From contig CM070604.1 in NCBI GenBank assembly GCA_036346395.1, positions 46,093,662 to 46,157,661 of the forward strand: 64,000 bases of DNA, read 5' to 3'. The notes beneath the pieces are model-generated. The model made no database searches, was not told the DNA's origin, and saw only the letters and a program-made list of their open reading frames with translations. Source of the DNA: Hsuehochloa calcarea (taxonomy: Eukaryota; Streptophyta; Magnoliopsida; Poales; Poaceae). The first letter of the stretch is position 1. Every line of letters begins with the position of its first letter. The position numbers and the translations under genes are program-made. This document shows positions 57,482 to 64,000 of this stretch, piece by piece.

Positions 57482-58228
57482 TGTCAGTGATCTAGAACTG
57501 ATTTTACGTATGATTGTTTGATTCGGGGGGTCTCCAAGATTAGAACTACACAGAGAATAACACATGGATTTTATACAGGTTCATGCCTTCTCTGGAGAGA
57601 ATAACAATCCTATTTATGTGTGACTATATTGAATATGCTGATTACAATCAAGAGAGAGATTAATGCTTGCACTCCAGATTGTACTTCTCTCTTCTATCTT
57701 CCGACTTCAATCTTTATATAGCGTACAAGGAGGTGGCAATTGTTCTAGTCCAAGAGATGTCCCAATGTTCCAAATGATGAACCGATACTGAAGGTTATTA
57801 TCAGAGGAATAACCATTCCCACATTGCCGGGTAGTTATCGTCAAAGATAGAGATATAACGTGCAGTTATTGCCAAGAACAACTGCATGCAATAACCGCTG
57901 TACATATTGAACACGACATATAAAACTCACCTAATCGACTAGGCCCACAAGTTGGCAGGTCTTGTCAATTAGCAAGTTGTCGTAGCCAGGCTGGTCGAAG
58001 CCAAGCTAGTCATAGAAGATTCCACGACCACAGGGTAGTCGTAGAATGGCTTACGACTATGTCATAGCCGTAGAATGACTTACGACCAAGGGGTGGTCGT
58101 GGAAAGGCTCACGACCATATAGCTAGATTTCCCCCTTATAAATATTAAGTGGTATACTCAAGACCAGTATGGCGTATTACTATCTATAACAAGAATTACA
58201 TTAAATGAGAATTGTTATATCCTTGTCA
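57482..58228 (-). repeat. 5' LTR of element B
   Basis: 747 bp, TGTCAG ... CCTTGTCA on the plus strand; homologous to 33519-34237. A minus-strand TATA signal (CTATATAAAG) is at 57721-57712. Clear divergence from the 3' LTR suggests an older insertion than element C. Confidence 0.85.
58008..58116. repeat. 29-bp hairpin array in element B 5' LTR (4 units)
   Basis: Units start at 58008, 58037, 58066 and 58095, exactly 29 bp apart. Arms are AGTCATA/CACGACC, AGTCGTA/TACGACT, AGCCGTA/TACGACC and GGTCGTG/CACGACC. The fourth unit has changed in both arms and still pairs. Confidence 0.9.
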
Positions 58229-60000
58229 ATACGATTGAACTCGAGAACATCTGAAAGCAACCAAATGAAATTCGATAAACCTAAGGATATTCAAATCAAA
58301 TGAAACACTTGAAACGAAAGTAAACAAATCTAGGTGTGTTTGAAGAAGGAAAACACTTAAAACAAAACAAAACAAACCTATCAGCATCTTGAAAGAAGGG
58401 AGTACTATAGATGAGACCAAAACATCCTCATGCGGAGTTGATAAAGGAAATACTGCAGACGAATTATATCCAAGGATATTTGGAATGCAGGAAATACTTC
58501 AGACAAAGTATAACCAAAGGAAGTTGATGAAGGAAATCCTTCAGATGGAATGAAATACATCCCCTGATAGTTGGACTGGAGGAAATACTTCAGACCAAAG
58601 TAGATAAATCCAAACTCTATTTGTTCGGTCTAGTGGTGGGATTTTGGTTGATAGTCGGATTTAGGGTTAGGTAACCATTTGATCCGGGGTGAGGGCGAGA
58701 GGGATCAAGATCTCGAGAAGTCCATTGGTGCAAGGAGTTAGGATTCCAACAGGGAAAAAGAATATTCATTGGAATATTCCGCATCGGTTACCTAGATGGG
58801 AGAGATCACCCACTAGCTAGATAGGATCCTTTCATCCACCTTCGGATCATGAATTGTACCTCTACCAGGAGCGAATAGCGAGGGGTGATGGCTAGAGCCT
58901 AGACGATGTTGATTAGTGGTTGAACAACTATCACCCACCTGGGGACATATCATCGCTATCCATACACGACGCCTAGCTACTCTAATTATTATTTTAGTTA
59001 TTACTTCTTATTTACCGAGGAAGTTCCATGATGGTCAGGTGAGACCTACGCGTAGGTGCGAGGTTCTCTTTGGGCAGACATAAGTCTCACCGACACATGG
59101 GACCTACTTCATTTAATGGTTTTTTCTTATCGATTCATATTTACCAAGGAAGTTCGATGAGCCTTAGCGGGGACTTCCGATCACGGGCTAGACGACACCC
59201 TACTCCTTTAATGGTGTCTATGGGTTTGGATTCATCTACAAGGTGACCTTTACTAAGCCTCACTACCTACATGGCTTAGCATATTCTAAAGTAAACCTAT
59301 CACACTAGGTCGATCCTTAGCTACAACACTTACTAATGACTAATAGCTAAGTAGGTTACTGCTACATACGGACTTATGTGTTTTCATTTACCTACTTCTT
59401 GTTCAGTGATTACCCTATCGGCTTCGGTTCCGATTGACTAGCACGGGGTCATGACCTAGCTACTGCTAATCTTCATGGCTGCCTAGTAGTACCAGTAATC
59501 TTATATATTATGAAGTTTTATATTTTAGATTTTTGCTCTAGGTAAAATCCCGGTTGTGTGGGAGATACAATTGTCATGTTACTAGTTCTCAACCACTGTC
59601 TATACCTTATGTGTCATGACCTCGTAAATATCCTAAGTTTATCTTTTAACTAAGTTGTTAGTCTAGACCTTCGGTATGATCTACTGCTATTTTAAGCACA
59701 TCAATTACTATTTTAAAAGGGAGTATGACTCTATTAGTTGGGGTTCCAACTACTTATCCCTTATGCCAAGTGGCACTAGGACCAGCTCCTAGTGACTTGC
59801 TAATTATCTATGGTCAGCCTACGATGCTACATGTCACGGTCAGTTATCTACTCGAGTGGGTCCCATATGCCATTGTCATATTCCCACGACTGTCATTATT
59901 ACTACTATCTTGATAAGCATTTACTGTAGGCAACTATACGCCAGCTAGCATAGCCTACAGATCACTATCGTAGCAACTTAACTAACCTAGTTAGCATATG
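58229..60000. other. Unrecognised non-coding DNA
   Basis: No gene or known element was identified. 58446-58620 holds about four degenerate units beginning GGAAATACTTCAGAC at 42-49 bp spacing. 58980-59320 has phrases repeated twice (TTTACC[A/G]AGGAAGTTC; CTACTTCATTTAATGG). It ends abruptly at the start of the third flank copy (60001). Confidence 0.5.
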
Positions 60001-60691
60001 CTTCTCAATGAATCTTGCGTTCCATCCATCAAAGCATACTCAGGCTAAGGATAGCCTTCCTTCTCGTCCATTTATCCTTTCAATGTGCAATATTGCAGCC
60101 TCTAATTTTCAAACTTGATCCATCAATGCTAGTAGACTACCATGCTTTTGTAAAACTTTCAATTAAGACTATTTTTTGTGCACAAGTTATTTATGGGGTC
60201 ATTCGCATAGTCACTTATATACGTATGTAGTAGTACTACTTGTTTTCTAGCCTATCATCGTGTGAATTCTACTTTTGACCTGTTGCAAAACATTGACTGC
60301 TCTTAACCATCTCCTGCCACATAAGGCACTTGTACCGTACATTAGTTGAAATAACTAAATTGTAGCTCCAACCGTTGCGTAGTACAACCACATAACACAT
60401 TGCCACTCTTGGCTGAAGACCAGAATTCAATGTCATCACCTACAGATTGAGTAGATTATTTGTGTGGATTTTGAGCCTTAAAATGACTACTCATTAGCCA
60501 GTGATTTCTACTCTAAACGAAACAAGTAACAAATTGCAATAATAAACAGTTCACACTGATTGTTTTAGAAGTATCAGCCATAATATCTCACAAGGAAAAA
60601 AAAAACAGAAGAAGTTGAAAAGAGCTAGCTTAGATTGTGAACTCGCAATCTCTATAAAGAAAAATAATAACCAATCCAATGTCTTTTTTTT

Positions 60692-60838
60692 GCCTTGTTT
60701 GGATAGACATGGATTAGATCCAATTCCTTTGGATTGACATGGATTAGATCCAATTCCTTTGGATTGATAGAGATTTTAGCTTAAATTTCCCACCAATTCA
60801 AGGGGATAGAATATAATCCCATATACCCAAACAAGGAC
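60692..60838. mobile_element. CCTTGTTTGG MITE (copy 3)
   Basis: Ends CCTTGTTTGGATAGACATGG and CCCATATACCCAAACAAGG pair better than in copies 1 and 2. A ~30-bp internal phrase (GACATGGATTAGATCCAATT plus flanks) is tandemly doubled. Confidence 0.55.
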
Positions 60839-61214
60839 TAGCTGTTAATTTGCATACGTAACTATGTTTATTTATTTTTAATTTTTTTTGCGAGGGAACT
60901 ACGGGGTATTGATTCTGCCCTTAACGCAAGCGAACTAGATTTCTGCCAGGACAAGCGATCGGTTTCTTGATAAATTATACAAACTTAGAAGCAAATAATT
61001 GGGTGACACGAACAAGTGATAAAGACTTATGTCACACAAATAATTGGTTTAGCTAATCTCTTACCGCATTTGGAGACCCCGAGCGGGCAAGCAACAGCAC
61101 GGGCGCCCAGAAAGTCGTGCATCACTCACGTCTGGAACTGCAAGCTGAGTAGTAATGCAAATTTTGCTTTGCTTCTCACATTTCAATCTCATTGGCCGTG
61201 AAATCTTGTGCTTT

Positions 61215-61459
61215 AGAGCATATATAATGGTGTGATGTTGGCTATTTGTAAGCTTTGACACATAGAATACAAGATGATGTGAAAGAGACAGGGGATCAAA
61301 GAGAATTGGGTTGTCTCTCATACAGTAATCGACTGTAACACGAGAAACAAGACATATTGCGCATAAAACAACTAATGTAGAAGTTATCTTTAATGTTGTC
61401 TATAGATGACATAGAGAGATATTATAGACAACAGTTGTCTGTACCATTGTACATGCTCT
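61215..61459. mobile_element. AGWGCATGTACAATGG MITE (copy 3)
   Basis: Ends AGAGCATATATAATGGTG and ACCATTGTACATGCTCT. About 25 bp shorter inside than copies 1 and 2. Confidence 0.55.
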
Positions 61460-61580
61460 CAAACAACCAGCAAGTCTCCAATCATCCGTTAGTACCTTGC
61501 GGAATTCGTTTCTGCAGATAGAACCTGCATGCATCAGGGCACTAGCTAGCTAGACAGAAAGTATGCTTCTTTCTCTGTTA

Positions 61581-61839
61581 CTATTCCCTTCAATCACATA
61601 AGAATATCATTTTGGACATCAATATGGTCCTCAAAACACAACTTTGTCTACTTATTTATATTATAATATATTTATAAAACCTAATAAAAGTATATTTTTA
61701 TGAAAGTTCTTTTTGAGATAAATTTGTACATATCATTTTCGTGGTTCAATCTAATATCGAAAAGATATTGATAGCCAAATTTTATAAAGTTTAACTGCAC
61801 GTATGCCAAAACGATATTTTTTATGACCAGAGAGAGTAG
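61581..61839. mobile_element. Stowaway-type MITE (copy 3)
   Basis: CTATTCCCTTCAATCACATA ... GACCAGAGAGAGTAG. Keeps ACTGCACGTATGCCAAAACG near the end, closer to the grass consensus than copies 1 and 2. Confidence 0.75.
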
Positions 61840-62309
61840 TTCCTTTTATATGGTGAAAGCATTTTTTTAGTTTGCAACGATCTTGTAATACTTTATGAGG
61901 TAAATGTGGCTGGTTTTAATTTAGCACTGGATCGTGGAATCGCATCCTCTGCCATTGTATTGGCAATGGCAGGCAGAGGAGCACAGTATTGTGGCATTCT
62001 CACGAGCTGAGCCATCCGATACAGAAAAGAATGGCTCGGATTAATTGCTACATCGTTTATTGCAGTTCTGGCAACATTATTTGCTACAGTGCAGAACGAA
62101 ACTCACATTCTTTTATGATCCAACAGTCTACGGTGATAATGACACCATGCCATTGTTGCATAATGCTAGAGGATTTGTTTCCATGGATGGTACCTAAAAC
62201 GGGACACGTCGAATTACAACATAAAAGTCGACGGATAGTTTGATCTAGTTAGTGGAAATGAAGCACACTACTTAATATATAGGATACAGAAATTTTCAAG
62301 TCTACAAAT

Positions 62310-63017
62310 TGTAATACCCCGGCCTGCTCGTAGCGTGGCCCATGTGGCCCATGAGGAGTTGTGTGGTGGGATTAGTCCCACATTGCTTATCTCAAGTGAG
62401 TTGTAGTGGTATATAATGCCTATTGGATCCAAACGTAGCACCTCCGGGTTAACCCTTTTACATGAAGCGAGGACGAAAAGTGTAAGTGAGGTGCTATGTG
62501 TGGGTGGGTCCGCCCCACGGTGGGCTGGGCATTAAGCCGATTTTGGGTCAGGGTGTTACAGATGGTATCAGAGCATCAACCTTCATTTGCAGACGCGTGC
62601 GGGACGAAGCGCTGAGCATATGGCGCATGGCACATGTGGGCGGAGTGGACACATGGCATGGCATATGTGCACCTGCTGGGCCGCGCGGGCGTGTACCGAG
62701 GGGTGGTTACAGGCATTTGCAGCGTAAGCGGTATCTTTGCGAGGCGTCGGCCACTAAGAGGATGAATGTAATACCCCGGCCTGCTCGTAGCGTGGCCCAT
62801 GTGGCCCATGAGGAGTTGTGTGGTGGGATTAGTCCCACATTGCTTGTCTCAAGTGAGTTGTAGTGGTATATAATGACTGTTGGATCCAAATGTAGCACCT
62901 CCGGGTTAACCCTTTTACATGAAGCGGGGACGAAAAGTGTAAGTGAGGTGCTATGTGTAGGCGAGTCCGCCCCACGGTGGGCTGGGCATTGAGTCGATTT
63001 TGGGTCAGGGTGTTACA
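62310..63017 (+). mobile_element. TRIM (terminal-repeat retrotransposon in miniature)
   Basis: This complete 708-bp element has two 251-bp LTRs (62310-62560 and 62767-63017), each TGTAATACCCCGG ... GGGTGTTACA. The 206-bp interior holds only a tRNA-iMet primer site (TGGTATCAGAGC, 62563-62574) and a purine tract (AAGAGGATGAA, 62756-62766). Flanks are CAAAT and TAAAT, a 5-bp target duplication with one change. The LTRs differ at about ten positions. It has no coding capacity and must move with another element's proteins. It lacks the 5S-like sequence of the Cassandra family. Confidence 0.9.
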
Positions 63018-63051
63018 TAAATGGTACACGTACAACCTCACTTGCAAGTGG

Positions 63052-64000
63052 TGTAATATCCCATTTTATTAAATGGGTTTTTAATAAATTAGAAAAGGAT
63101 TAGTAATCTATTTTAGCGGGAAAATAGTTTTGAGCCTTCGGCCCATACCCAAGATGATGGCTATACGGCGGCCCGATCTTCCGATAGGTTCGATTTGTTT
63201 CGTCGTGAGGACGTTGACACTTTGAGGCTTCCGACCCGCAGATCTTCACCTTGCAATTCGCTACACCCACACGACTGTTGTTATCAACCACGCTCGCACG
63301 CGATCGACCTCACCACGAGGGTTATGATTCCTGCAAGCAATCGAAGCAACTCACAAGAACAAGATAGATGCAATCTGAAATATATTACGAATTTGGATGA
63401 AGTTCACAAAGTGGGGTTTCTCAAACCGTAAACGGCGAAACTGCAAAGGTAGAATAATCTAAGAAAAAACCCAACCCTAAACTGTAGTGTGCCTGGCACT
63501 GTAATCTATTTTAGTGGGAAAATAGTTTTGAGCCTTCGGCCCATACCCAAGAGGTGGGCCGGCCACCAATAAAAGAGGGAGAGAGGGAAACCCTAGCCAT
63601 CTACTGTAGTGTGCACAGCAGCTGTAGTGCTACTCTTTGAAGCACCACCGCCTCCCTCTCTTTGCCCGAGGCGCGCCTTTCCCTCCTCGCTACGCCCCTC
63701 TGGTGGTGGTCTTTGTGTAATATCCCAACTTTTTAGCCTTTGAAAATCTTTTAATTAGTTGCTAGTTGAAAATCTCACCATTTGCATTTTATTTTGAATT
63801 TAAATTAAAAACTTAATATAGAATTTCATGATATAATAATTTATTAGGGTTAATCCCAACATTAACAATTGCTAAAATTATTTTATTTGGATTCTATGTG
63901 CTTGGATATATTTTTTAGAATTTTCTAGAATTTTTCCAAGTTCATTTGCTATTTTCTATTTTGCTATTTGCATTTCCTGGATTTTCTAAACAGAGAAATT
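63052..64000. other. LTR-like sequence, elements not resolved
   Basis: TGTAATATCCC occurs at 63052 and again at 63716, each a plausible LTR start. 63560-63650 (AAAGAGGGAGAGAGGGAAACCCTAG) resembles an LTR leader. The second start runs beyond the window, so its partner end is not visible. No coding region seen. Confidence 0.4.
63104..63552. repeat. 51-bp direct repeat flanking a 347-bp segment
   Basis: 63104-63154 and 63502-63552 match with one difference (TAATCTATTTTAGYGGGAAA ... CATACCCAAGA). The segment between them is unique in this window. Confidence 0.85.

Larger units (their letters stand above)
33519..58228 (-). mobile_element. Element B: Tat/RIRE2-type Ty3/gypsy retrotransposon with nested insertions
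   Basis: This is a complete minus-strand element of about 12.7 kb once the two nested insertions are removed. Right to left: 5' LTR 57482-58228, PBS, gag (split by the chromovirus at 46595-56334), protease, solo LTR insertion 42333-44561, RT, RNase H, second RNase H, integrase, repeat spacer, antisense gene, 3' LTR 33519-34237. Flanks are ATATG (33514-33518) and ATACG (58229-58233), a 5-bp target duplication with one change. It is the same family as element A but clearly diverged. Confidence 0.85.
60001..63050. repeat. Third, diverged copy of part of the duplicated flank
   Basis: It starts CTTCTCAATGAATCTTGCGTT, matching 4847 and about 29030, and runs to ACAACCTCACTTGCAAGTG, matching about 7050. 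It includes all three MITEs and is interrupted by a TRIM (62310-63017). It is visibly more diverged than copies 1 and 2 are from each other, with small indels such as ~65 extra bp near 60185 and a duplicated ~30-bp phrase near 60720. Confidence 0.9.

Noticed and set aside
62310..63017. Cassandra-type TRIM
   Set aside because: The LTR lacks the 5S rRNA-like segment that defines Cassandra.

Overview
The window is plant nuclear DNA, almost certainly from a grass (Poaceae). I see no host gene. Nearly everything is transposable elements: two Ty3/gypsy elements of the Tat/RIRE2 type with long antisense genes, a Tekay-like chromovirus, a solo LTR, a TRIM, three MITE families (one a grass Stowaway type), and a decayed Mutator-like transposase. 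Species cannot be told from the sequence.

Layout. 1-1400 is a broken MULE transposase (+). 2844-14349 is copy 1 of a large duplicated block: about 6.5 kb of AT-rich flank with MITEs, then the 3' LTR and antisense gene of element B, cut off at 14349. 14350-26381 is element A, a minus-strand Tat-type element with a truncated 3' LTR (14350-14447), a spliced plus-strand antisense gene (15028-18484), pol (22.35-19.48 kb), protease, gag (25507-23230), PBS and a full 5' LTR (25580-26381). 26439-38616 is copy 2 of the block, where it continues into the complete element B (33519-58228, near-matching 5-bp TSD). Element B carries two nested insertions: a 2.2-kb solo LTR (42333-44561, TSD AAAGT) and a 9.7-kb Tekay-like chromovirus (46595-56334, TSD GTTAG). 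58229-60000 is unrecognised AT-rich DNA. 60001-63050 is a third, more diverged copy of part of the duplicated flank, holding a 708-bp TRIM. The last kilobase starts further LTR-like sequence.

Order of events read from nesting: MITEs entered the flank; one flank segment was copied early (copy 3); element B inserted; flank plus the B 3' end was duplicated (copies 1 and 2 share the same B insertion site and the same defects); the solo LTR and the chromovirus entered B, and the TRIM entered copy 3.

The most unusual structure is a family of short hairpins, 7-bp arms around an 8-nt loop, repeated at a strict 29-bp period. They occur in the LTRs of elements A and B and again in two introns of element A's antisense gene. 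The arms vary but mostly change together, so the palindrome is kept. The antisense gene has its own conserved TATA box and about seven recognisable introns. No coding region is intact as sequenced. Many small indels fall at CTG/CAG and in homopolymers, which may be a sequencing artefact of methylated DNA rather than decay.
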